Positions 21,851 through 31,632 of a DNA stretch of 64,000 nucleotides are shown one piece after another. The notes beneath the pieces are model-generated. The model saw only the letters and a list, made by a program, of their open reading frames with translations. It searched no databases and had not been told where the DNA came from. Source of the DNA: Erythroxylum novogranatense (lineage: Eukaryota > Streptophyta > Magnoliopsida > Malpighiales > Erythroxylaceae); NCBI GenBank assembly GCA_029891385.1, contig CM057232.1, forward strand, positions 67,207,824-67,271,823, written 5' to 3'. Each line of letters starts with the position of its first letter. Position 1 is the first letter of the stretch. The translations under genes were made by a program, and so were the position numbers.

Positions 21851-22929
21851 AGATTAAGTTATTGGCCTGCCTTCTTGTGTTCATGACATCATTTATTAAT
21901 TATTCTATTTCTTATTTAATATATTCTTTAGATCAGTGATTTGGACAAACAAATTTTTGTATTATAGAACTAGATGTGCTCAATGCTAGAATGAAATTTC
22001 ATTCCATTTTAGTTTAATCACCTTCCACATTTTAGGAGTTACATCTCCAGCAATCAACTCGAGAGATTAAACTTGTTACGTTCACTTTCCCTTATTAATT
22101 TCCTTCTTGTATTAGTTAACATTTTAACCATTTTAAGATTTTAGTATGAACAAGAACCTTCTTTGATTAACAACAAAGTATCATAAAAGCTTTAAGAAAA
22201 TAGTCCCTAGTAACGCAATCTTCCCTTTTTGCTTATCTTGATCGATGGTTGGAACAAAAGATTTATCAATTGTCATTAGGAAAAAGAGTTGATGATCATC
22301 AAAATGCAATGCCAACTCAAAATTATCCTCATCTGTTATTACTAATGGTGACTTTTTAAACCATCACATAAAAAGCATGCAAGTTTGTTCTAGTCCTCCA
22401 GGTCAATCTTTGTTTTCATTTATCCATCAACTATTTTAGTTTAAGCTCTCTTCAATGATTATACTCCCACATTTTTTTCTCTTCCTCTCATGCACATATA
22501 AGCACAGCGCATGCGTGTGTGCCAATATGTGCATGTGCTCTCTTAGCAGTTAGTAGTATATATACTTTTGGAACAAAACTCTATTGGTATAACATTGAGG
22601 AATCATGGATTCTCCATGGTTATATCAAACTTTAGAATATATAGGAAGTTGTAGTCAAAACCGGGAAGACATTGGAGACAGTTTGGATTTAACCCTGAAA
22701 TAAGGATTTTCTAGCAAAGATTAAGTTGGTGACTTAAGTTGGTGACGAACATGTTAGTTCTGAGCCTGATCTTAACTTAAACTTGAACTTTAGTCTTTAC
22801 AACCATCAGGTAAATATGTCAGTTTCTTGAAGTTCTTTATTAAAACCCTTTCTAATCTTCTTGTAACAATGATATTTAAGTTCGTCATTCATTTCTTAAT
22901 AATGGAACCTCTCCCTCAACCTAGTCTTA
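21851..22929 (+). other. AT-rich intergenic, no gene seen
   Basis: No coding block recognised on either strand. A short alternating purine-pyrimidine patch with CA/TG steps lies near 22490-22545. Confidence 0.4.
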
Positions 22930-23256
22930 ACAGTTTTGGAGGCCCCAAAACTAGTAGCAAAACCAACACCATGTGATGGAGGCTCTATGTGTCGACCCAT
23001 CCTGCTTGGAATTGATCCCATGACATGGGGGTCTTCATAGGATGGACTTGTGGGTTTCCCGAGCTCCTACTCTCCATGTGTGAAATGACATTTATCTCCA
23101 AACTTGTATCCTTTAGGTGTGTTATACTTGTTACGCAATCGAGTCTTCACAGTAAGAGGAGATGACCCATTAGGAAAAGGCGGTGGGACTCCTAGATTTC
23201 TGACAACTAGTAAACCAGTTGGATTGCCACCAAGATTAAACATCTAAGACAAATTT
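22930..23256 (-). pseudogene. CCCH-KH zinc-finger gene fragment (C3H14/C3H44-like)
   Basis: Minus-strand translation gives one long frame matching the middle of plant CCCH zinc-finger/KH RNA-binding proteins: FNLGGNPTG, a PPFPNGSSP block, the second zinc finger ending FGDKCHFTHGE, then ELGKP, SYEDPHVMG, GRHIEPP and FGAS. Homology stops where the KH domain should begin. In the finger, the first two zinc-ligand cysteines have become Arg and Tyr, and the Trp after HGE is a TAG stop, so it is dead. The upstream part should lie beyond the LTR that begins at 23259, but I could not find it. It sits next to the unrelated NOC2 relic on the opposite strand. Confidence 0.75.
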
Positions 23257-24858
23257 GATGTTGGACCCCGTTTTTGGAGCCCAAACATTCGAAGACAAAA
23301 CGGAACCAGTCATCCCATAAAGGTGTCATGCCTACAAAAATTGAGCATCAAACAATTTAAAATTTTTAGAGTCACATGCCAAAATCCAATCATATTTCAT
23401 AAATGAACTCTAAGAGAGTTTATACAAGCTCATTTCAAAAAATACAAAATACAAAAAAAAAACACCTGAATGCAATCTAAATGCTTATGCTTAAAATGAT
23501 TCTAAATGCCAAAATTTCCTAAACTAACTTCATTACAAAAGTCTCTGTTCATGATGTTTGTCAAACTTTGCAAGGATTGCTAATTTTATCCTTCTGCACC
23601 TGAGGAGGGAAGCGTGAGGTGAGCTACACAACTCAGTGGCTAATATGTTCATATCCATTGGCAACGAGCCACACAATCAAACATACATATACTTCATATA
23701 TTCATATATTCATATACATTTAAATATCATTGGGCTAGCAAATCAATCATTCACAATTCAACTTCGCCACTCATAGTTCGACATAATATCATATAAAACA
23801 TGCCAAGTGTAGTTAATCATCAAATCATAACACTCAATCTTGCATCATAACTTGACATATCAGAATGGAAATGCACACATAAATGACTCGAGAGTTCCAT
23901 GGAGCGAAACGGATAAACCAAAGTTTAAACCGTAAACAAAACGAGTCCGATTTCTCAAGATCTCGTGTCCTCAAGCAGGCAGCTAGGAGAAGGCTATACG
24001 TCAACGTGCACATGACTAATGAAGCGTTACTCTCTTGCCCAAATTTATGCTCAATTTAGTCAACAAAAAAATTCATATTCTCATGCTTTTTCTTCTTTCC
24101 ATTTAATCAAAATGCCATGATACAAGGCATAGCATAATCATGCTCATAATTCAATTCAAAATGTTATGACCTTTTTCAAGGTATAACATCATCATAATTC
24201 ATCATACAAAAAGCCATTCGCCTTTCATGGCATGATATGATAATGAATCATCATACGTTTTTCATACAATCACATTCATTCAATTTAAGCAATTTAGCAC
24301 ATATTCCCACATAAGACAATTTGTTCATTTCACACAACAATCATAAACATATTACCCACCTAATTTTTGCTGAAAATCCAAACTCAAAATTGCCTTTCCT
24401 CTTGCTCTTGAGTAAGGTTTTCATAATTCCCTTCAAATAAACCAATTTCTTTTTAATCCATATTCAATGAAAGTTCATAAACTTCAAAAATCAAAGAAAT
24501 GCTAAAATTGAATTTAAATCAATCCTACCCATAGTCCATCTAAGCTAGAAAAACCAAAACCCTAGCTTAGAAATCCAAAATCAAATTGATTTCGTCTTCC
24601 TCTTCTTTCTTCCTTCATTTCCAATACAAACCCTAATCATTATTTAATCCCCTTTTGAATCTAGAAAGAAGAAAGATGAAATCTTACCTCCAACAAGTTG
24701 ATTTCCTCTTCTTTTTCTTCTTCTTCTTCTTCCTTCCAAGTTTCCTACGATCTTTCGTGTTCTCTTTGTACTTCTCTCTCTTTTTCATGACATTCTCTCT
24801 CTTTTCTCTAGAATTTTCGTTCTTCTATAGTTATCCTTCCATTCACGTTTTTCTTCTT

Positions 24859-24870
24859 CATTTATAGGCA
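24859..24870 (-). promoter_or_regulatory. TATA box of the minus-strand LTR
   Basis: On the minus strand this reads TGCCTATAAATG, about 1.6 kb before the LTR 3' end and followed by a purine-rich leader, as in the related LTRs here. Confidence 0.55.
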
Positions 24871-25082
24871 AGACAACACTTCTTCTTTCGATTATGCCCT
24901 TAATGATTGAGAAATATCCTATTTGTCCTTCCATTTATGCCTTATGTCTTTTATACTTAAGTGTCTTACCAAAAATACCCTTAAACATTCTAATATAACA
25001 TTTTTCTAGAAAAATCTTCTCTATTGTCTTACGTTTCCAATGACACAAAAATCATTCAATTTGGTTTAGTAGTGTGAAAGTT

Positions 25083-25198
25083 ATACTTCAATATCTCCGG
25101 ACTGCTTTTATTCTGAAATAGTACCTTATACTCAACTTTTATACTCCAATATCTCCGGACTGCTTTTATCCTGAAATAGTACCTTATACTCAACTTCC
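25083..25198. repeat. 58-bp tandem duplication
   Basis: Units at 25083-25140 and 25141-25198 share ATCTCCGGACTGCTTTTAT and differ at only a few positions, so the duplication is recent. It lies in U3 of the minus-strand LTR. Confidence 0.9.
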
Positions 25199-25742
25199 AT
25201 CCAAAACTTAAAACTCTTAGAGTCCGATTCATAATTCTATTTCTTCATATAATTTGTATCTCTATGTTTCTAGTTTACTCCAAATCAAAAATCATCTCAT
25301 TTGGAACTCTACATATCAAGATATCATCAAAATACTAAAGTATGTTCAGTAAAACATCCAACTCATATTCTTCCAACCGAACCCCTCATTTTTGTTCAAT
25401 CAATATTTTTCAATTCAACACTAAAAGCTACCAGTTTTCGTTGAGAAGTATAAAAATTCAATAGGAGTGTATTGCTTCAATAATCTCCTCATTTGGAGGT
25501 CGGATGACGAAGTTATGGCCAAAAGAATCCAACTTGTTAATGTCCTTAATCAATTTGTACCTCTATTGGTGCAATTGCCATAACGTTTTCTACGTATGTT
25601 GGATTGAGTTCATTCTTAGACCACATGAAAGAAAACTTCTATATCTACAACTTTTATGAAGACCACAAAATGAAATTATACATCTAAAAGGATCAGAAAT
25701 AGGACAGAGGATGACGATACAAACAAAGATGATGAATAGTAA

Positions 25743-26180
25743 CTTCGTCTTAGTTTTGGATGAACAGTACTTCGTCTTAGTTTTGATGAACAATACTTCG
25801 TATTAGTGTCAAATGAACAATACTTCATCTTAGTTTTGATAAACAGTACTTCGTCTTAGTTTCAGATGAACTATACTTCGTCTTAGTTTCGGATGAACGG
25901 TACTTCGTCTTAGTTTTGATGAACAATACTTCGTCTTAGTTTCGGATGAACAATACTTCGTCTTAGTTTCAGATGAACAGTACTTCGTCTTAGTTTTGAT
26001 GAATAGTACTTCGTCTTAGTTTTGATGAACAGTACTTTGTCGTAGTTTTGATGAACAGTACTTCATCTTAGTTTCGGATGAACAGTACTTCGTTTTAGTT
26101 TCGGATGAACAGTACTTCGTCTTAGTTTCGGATGAACAATACTTCGTCTTAGTTTTGATGAACAGTAACTAAGACGAAGT
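25743..26180. repeat. 16-copy 26/27-bp minisatellite with inverted terminal unit
   Basis: The unit ACTTCGTCTTAGTTTYGATGAACAGT (given here in two parts: ACTTCGTCTTAG and TTTYGATGAACAGT) is repeated 16 times head to tail in two lengths, 26 and 27 bp. The array stops at ACTAAGACGAAGT (26168-26180), the exact reverse complement of ACTTCGTCTTAGT, so the last unit can pair with it. There is no spacer diversity and no coding frame. Confidence 0.92.
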
Positions 26181-27049
26181 AACATTACAACTTATAATGC
26201 TCGTATCTCTTAACTTCAATATCCAAAATTTTCATACTTTATATCAATGAAAAGCTAGAAAGATAAGTTACAATTTTCATGAAGACAATTATATCAAAAT
26301 CTCTCTAGATCAACCTAGAAAATTCATCGAATTTTCAGATCAAATTCCAACTCTCTACTACTATTTATTCCAAAAATTTTCAGACTTAAAATTTAAAAAA
26401 AAACTAACACTTTAAACTTTTATTTTTAGTTTTTCTATTCCATTTCAATCAACTCATTCACCATAAATTCGTACTACTCCAAAATATACAAGTTTAATAA
26501 AAAAATAATCAAAACCTAAAATTCATAATCAACCTATTCATGTTTTGTTACTTCTGCATTTTCAACTTTCATGCTCAAACACTATTTTTCCTCTCAAATT
26601 CCATTTACACAATCTTTCTCACTCTAGACTATCATCTTACAATTGTTTTTTATCTCAAAAATCATTCTATTGGTTATCTCTAACACTCACATATTCAAGT
26701 ATCATCAACATACTACATTCACAATCTTAATCTTGTATATTATTTCAAATTCAAGAATTCTCCTTTTCTTTAACAACGTCAGCTAAATGACAGACAGATA
26801 TAGTAACATTTATGAAAAACAATACAAGGCGGTGACCAATAATGAATCAAATACACAAAAGTGATAGCTGGGATAATATTTTTGGCAATTTAAAAACCCA
26901 TGCAAGTTGTCTAGAACATCTATTTTTTGCAATGACTCCTATGGGTATCAAGAAATTGGCGATCGGACTGAGGACACTGAAAGAAAAATTGGTTTCAATA
27001 TAACTGAAATGGTAGAAACTAGTGACGATTAAGTTTATTTGTAAATTTC

Positions 27050-27320
27050 ACAATTAAGTTTTTCCTTAATTCAGAGAATTTATGTCAAACTATTTCTAAG
27101 TTTGCATGCAACTTACTTTTCATTACGGCAGTTCAATTCAAACAAAAAGATTTCTCAATCTTAATTGTATGAAAACAAATATTAGACTAATATTTCTGAT
27201 ATATTATTTTAAGAACATAAAACATAATTGAACTTCAATAAACTAATCAATAAAACTGTATTAAATAAAAGATTATATCCTCTTATCATCACAACTTAGG
27301 ATTCATCACACCTACATTTT
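27050..27320 (+). repeat. Dispersed repeat, copy B (copy A at 9312-9620)
   Basis: Diverged match to 9312-9620 in the same orientation, without copy A's internal duplication. Shared landmarks are TTAATTCAGAG, ACTAATATTTCTGATATATTA and TTAGGATTCATCA. Confidence 0.7.
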
Positions 27321-27329
27321 TAAATTTGT

Positions 27330-28095
27330 GACAAAAAATATTAAGACCTTAGTTATTTAAGATTTAACTGTACCTACTTATTAATTTTATCGGAAAAACA
27401 ACCATTTATGAATAAAAAAAGCAAAGATTAAAAGTATGTAATATATTTAAAAGGGACATACGATATTTAGGTGCGTGTTTAACTATTTCTATGAGTTACA
27501 AAAGAAACATTTGTGTTTTTTTTTTGTAATTGCACATATAACAATTTTAAAATATCAGTTTTAAGTAATCAAAATAAAATATCCTGAATTAAAATATAAA
27601 AAGTTTAATGCTTGTATTATTTATAAAAACTTTTTCTACAAACGCATCTTGAAGGAAGCGTTTCTTCGTGTATGCTTTCTCACTGAGCGTCATCTGCAAG
27701 TGAAATTTCTGTTTAACCTAGGAATAACTTGTGTCTGCTATCAACTATTAATTTTGATCTGGAGCTTAGAGATCATGCTCCAGATGAAGTTCCAGGCAGT
27801 TTCATGCCTTGTTATGTTAACGGTCGTTCGAAGTATCAAATGAATATTTATAGCAATCACCAGAGAAATTGCACATCCATGCTTCTCCTGTAGATTGTAG
27901 TTCAATGATAATTCTATGCAAGATCGAGCTTGCGTGTTATCTGCAAGGTTTCTTGCGATAGTTACCAGCGAGGCTAGCAACACCATTTGCCATCGTAACC
28001 CACTAGCAAATTCGCTGAAGCAGTCGGTAGCTAACCACATTCACATTCTGCCACTCAAAATCTAATTACGTGTTATCTTATTTAAATACATACAG
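27330..28095 (+). other. Unassigned intergenic sequence
   Basis: The segment at 27650-28040 has higher GC than its surroundings, and in one plus-strand frame reads LELRDHAPDEVPGSF, which looks gene-like but is broken by stops on both sides. A 99-codon minus-strand ORF (27741-28040) overlaps it. I do not recognise either. It may be a fragment of a host gene. Confidence 0.3.
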
Positions 28096-28099
28096 AATA

Positions 28100-28406
28100 G
28101 GTTCGGAGAGAAAGTTCTGATAATCAGTGGTGAATTTACAGAGAAATTTATGAAACCTCATTTCGTTTCTATATAAATGAAGAGGATACCATGTAAAAAA
28201 GCGATCAAAAAAAGCTTCCACTACTCATTAAAAGGCTTTTAGCTTCCAATCAAAGTATCATTATGGATTCGGAGACAAAGTTCTGATGATCAGAGGTGAA
28301 TTTATAGAGAAATTTACGAAACCTCATTTCATTTCGTACAGCCTATGTTTCTTTATAAATGAAGCGAATATCATGTAAAAAAGCGATCAAAAAAAGCTTC
28401 CACTAA
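28100..28406 (+). repeat. ~165-bp imperfect tandem duplication beside copia LTR
   Basis: The block starting GGTTCGGAGA at 28100 recurs as GGATTCGGAGA at 28264; both copies end AAAAAGCGATCAAAAAAAGC then TTCCACTA. The second copy abuts the copia LTR at 28404, so the copia target lay in or next to this duplication. Confidence 0.75.
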
Positions 28407-29602
28407 TAGAATTAATAGTATTCGCAGCATAATCAACCAAGATCAGAAATATATATATATAGGCAAACCAATCATAAGAATCTTGTTCAGAAATATATAT
28501 ATAGGCAAACCAATCATAAGAATCAAAACAAGACAAACCTATTGAAGAAACTTCTTTCCACAAATCTTTTTACCCTTACAGCTTTCTGTCGTGTAACCTT
28601 AATCGTTTTTATAACCCTTGTTTCTAGGTGAACAGAAAGAATAAAACTTGTGTTTTCATAGAGTTTTTGAGAGAGTTTCTGTTTTCTCTCTAAGTTTTTC
28701 ACTAGATACCTCTTCGATAGGAAGAAAGACATATATATATGTATAACTCTCTCCTTTCTGCATAAGAAGTAACCGATAAGATTACACTATTTTTTAATCA
28801 TGCCGTTTGTAATTCAATACAACAGATTTACTATTTAATTTAAAATAATCTATTGCTTATTTAAATTACAAATAACACACGTGTGGTCTAAACAATTAAG
28901 GCACGACAGGGACCGCAGGAAAAAAATTAATAAGACTAAAATTATAATAAGAATCTATACAAGACCAGTATATTCTTATTATAATTAATCATAAATTATT
29001 CCACTAAAAATTTATGATTGAACTACTTATTAATTTTAATTTTCACAACATAGTAAATTATGTTCCCCATGTTAAGATTACGAGATGCTTGTCAAATAAA
29101 ATAAATTACCGACAATTTATTTAAGTAACAATTTTAATCTTTAAGATTATCGCTCAACTTATTTCATGTGTCGGATCAAAATCCACTGTAGGGTTTACAC
29201 AATGAAACTTTATAAGCTTACTTAAAGTACATCATCATTCTCTATACCGAGACATGTATTTTATCATTAATTAATATTTCACAAATACAAATTGCCTTTA
29301 CCCAATTCATCAAGTATTATTGTCCCAATAATTGAAACTCACTGTTTAATGAATTAAAGCACAAGACAATGTATATTTGCTCATACTAACTAAATCAAGA
29401 TTAAGAACATAAATTTTATTTCTAATGTCCTCAAAAATATGTTTTAATAGTCAGTAAACCATTCTCAACTTGGTCCAGTTAGATACATACAAAATGCACT
29501 AACACATATTCATAATATGCAAATCTCCAATTGAATACAATTAAATAATTGTTTAATGAAAATAACTATTACATTTGCATGGTTAATAGTATATATCTAT
29601 CA
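28404..29602 (-). repeat. Copia 3' LTR (1199 bp)
   Basis: On the minus strand it starts TGATAGATATATAC at 29602 and ends AATTCTATTA (CA to TA). It matches 37981-38945 over its downstream part, except for an extra ~40-bp duplication (AAATATATATATAGGCAAACC near 28449 and 28490). Confidence 0.85.
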
Positions 29603-29613
29603 ATCTCCCACTT
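29603..29613 (-). promoter_or_regulatory. Copia polypurine tract
   Basis: Minus-strand AAGTGGGAGAT directly precedes the 3' LTR start; AAGTGGGAGAT-TG is a very common PPT/LTR junction in plant copia elements. Confidence 0.85.
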
Positions 29614-29654
29614 AGACTCATAACCATGCATCTATGATTTTAACTCTCATTCCG

Positions 29655-30111
29655 TCCCACGTGACTATCAAAGTCTTAATTTCTTTGGTAAGCTCTTTGT
29701 AAAAGGATCACTAGGTTGTTTTCTAATGCAATCTTCATCACCACCACATCACTCCTCGTATTAGGTGATACTTCCGCTCAATGTGTTTTGCCCTTTTATG
29801 GCTTTGGGACTCCTTCGAGTTTGCAACCGCCCACTATTGTCACAATAAAGTGTAATAGGCGATTGAACTAATGGAACCACACCCAAATCCATGAGGAAGT
29901 TCCTAAGCCATACCGCTTCCTTGCTCGCTTGAGAGGCCGCCACATATTCAGCTTCCATGGTACAGCCTTCAACACAAGTTTGCTTAATACTCCTCCAACT
30001 TATGGCTCCACCTCCCAGGATAAAAACATTTCCTGAGGTAGATTTCCGAGAGTCCTTGTCAGACTGAAAGTCTGAATCTGTCTATGGGTACAAGGTCTTT
30101 TGATTGGTAAA
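29655..30111 (-). pseudogene. Copia RNase H remnant
   Basis: The best part is the 65-codon ORF at 29761-29958, starting MEAEYVAASQASKEAVWL (the catalytic Glu helix) and followed by ITLYCDNSG with the next catalytic Asp. A frameshift just after this moves the HIERKYHLIR-type ending into another frame, and stops follow. The first catalytic Asp region lies near the RT/RNase H junction at about 30060-30110, also shifted. It would degrade RNA in RNA:DNA hybrids; inactive. Confidence 0.8.
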
Positions 30112-31227
30112 CTAACATATAATCTCTAGTTCTTTTAAGTACTTGATTATATGTTTGACAATGATCAATGTTCTCGCCAGGTTAGACTGAAATCTGCTAA
30201 CCATGCCAACAGCAAAACAGATATCAGGTCTAGTGCACAACATTGCATATATGAGGCTTCCTACTATAGAAGCATAAGGAATTGCCTTCATTCTCTCTAT
30301 CTCTTCAGATGTCTTAGGACATTGATCCTTAGATAGAGTAATTCCATGTCTGAAGGGAAGAAAACCTTTCTTGGAATCCTGCATGTTGAAACGAGCAAGA
30401 ATAGTATCAATATAAAGTGCCTGTGATAAGTCAATCATCCTTTTCTTGTGATCTTGCATAAGCTTGATCCCAAGAATATGAGCAGCTTCTCCCAAGTCCT
30501 TCATATCAAAACGCTCAGACAGCCAGCCCTTGATAGAAGTTAACATACCTACACAATTTCCTATAAACAGAATATCATCCACATATAATACCAGAAACAC
30601 TACCTTCTTACCATTCCACTTTTTATACACACAAGACTCATCGTGACACTGATCAAAACCAAAAGTTTTGATTGACTGGTCAAAACAAATATTCCAAGAC
30701 CTAGATGCCTGTTTAAGTCCATAAATGGACCTATTCAATTTGAATAGCAAATGTTCTTGGCCATCAGCAATGAAACCCTTTGGTTGCTTCATATAGATGC
30801 ATTCATCAAAACTGTCATTTAGAAAAGTTGTCTTGACATCCATTTGCCAAATTTTGTAATTCAAATGAGCTGCAATGGATAGAAGAGTTTTAATAGATTT
30901 AAGCATGGCTACCGGTGAAAAAGTTTTTTCATAATCGATCCCTTCTTTCTGAGCATACCCTTTCGCAACAAGCCTCGCCTTATAAGTTTGTACTTCACCG
31001 TCTACAACCCTCTTTTTCTTATAGAGCCAGTTACATCCTATGGGTTTAACCCCTTCAGGTGGTTCTACAAGTTCCCAGACTTGATTAGAGTACATGGACT
31101 CCATCTCAGATTTCATAGCTATAAGTCATTTATCAGCATCTTTATCTTGTAGTGCATCGTCGTAACATACTGGTTTGGTATTCACTTATTCAGAGATTCT
31201 GTCAAATGCTTCTCCCAAAAGTGTATA
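30112..31227 (-). pseudogene. Copia reverse transcriptase, nearly intact
   Basis: The ORF at 30112-31116 (334 codons) includes the conserved start of copia RT (WLYKKKRVVDGEVQTYKARL), FSPVAMLKSIK, QMDVKTTFLND with its catalytic Asp, IYGLKQASRSW, and the catalytic YVDD near 30575. A TGA stop upstream of 31116 cuts it from the preceding domain, and a one-base shift near 30130 ends it early relative to the family. These are the only obvious lesions, so RT is the best-preserved part of the element. Confidence 0.88.
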
Positions 31228-31632
31228 TCAAACCGGTGGTTGTATTATTCTCCCACTACGATGAAGTACTCCAGGTTGTGCAGCCACACCCTCATCTTGT
31301 TGCGGCTGTAAAGCCGACAAGTCAATGACTGGTGGGACCACATCTTGGTCATGTTCTAGAGCCTCAACATGTCCTTCATTAACAACAGAGAATGAAATGT
31401 TAGGGGCTCCTACTTCTTGTTCTTGTATATTTGGATCAACAGCTGTTGCTTCAATCCCAACATAACTCCCACTATTGTCGTGCTGTAGTGAAATGTTAGG
31501 AACTGACTGTTGGGACAGATGTTGATTTTCTGGTCCTTTGACATTTCTCCTACTTTGACGAGGCAATAGAATGTCAGCTCCGACTAAGAATGATTCAGGT
31601 TCATGTTTTGTTGGAAATGTTCTAGCTGATAC
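31228..31632 (-). pseudogene. Copia integrase C-terminal/linker segment
   Basis: The ORF at 31228-31566, open up to the LTR junction, is low-complexity, Gln/Val-rich linker sequence ending VLHRSGRIIQPPV, the usual junction between integrase and RT in copia. It continues across the solo LTR into 34089 and above; the TSD GATAC (31628-31632 and 34089-34093) is duplicated element sequence. Confidence 0.8.

Larger units (their letters stand above)
23259..26760 (-). mobile_element. Gypsy LTR, minus strand; far boundary unresolved
   Basis: The plus-strand start TGTTGGACCCCG is the complement of an LTR 3' end CGGGGTCCAACA. Reading the minus strand, the U5 block CACTGAGTTGTGTAGCTCACC then CTCAGGTGCAG (23590-23640) and the segment near 23960-24030 match the chromovirus LTR in order. 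A TATA box lies at 24859-24870. U3 resembles the 4.7-kb solo LTR (AAAGTTGTAG and a GACCTCCAAATGAGG-type block) and holds a minisatellite. No gag, pol, PBS or PPT follows. I could not find the other LTR end or a matching TSD for TTTGA (23254-23258), so it may be a truncated or solo LTR; the upper limit is approximate. Confidence 0.65.

Noticed and set aside
25743..26180. CRISPR-like look of regular short repeats
   Set aside because: Units are directly adjacent without unique spacers, in a plant LTR; it is a minisatellite. The same holds for 3425-3700 and 59718-60405.
23254..26815. Complete solo LTR ending at the AACA near 26806
   Set aside because: The left flank is TTTGA but the sequence after that AACA is TTTAT; two mismatches and no LTR-start similarity.
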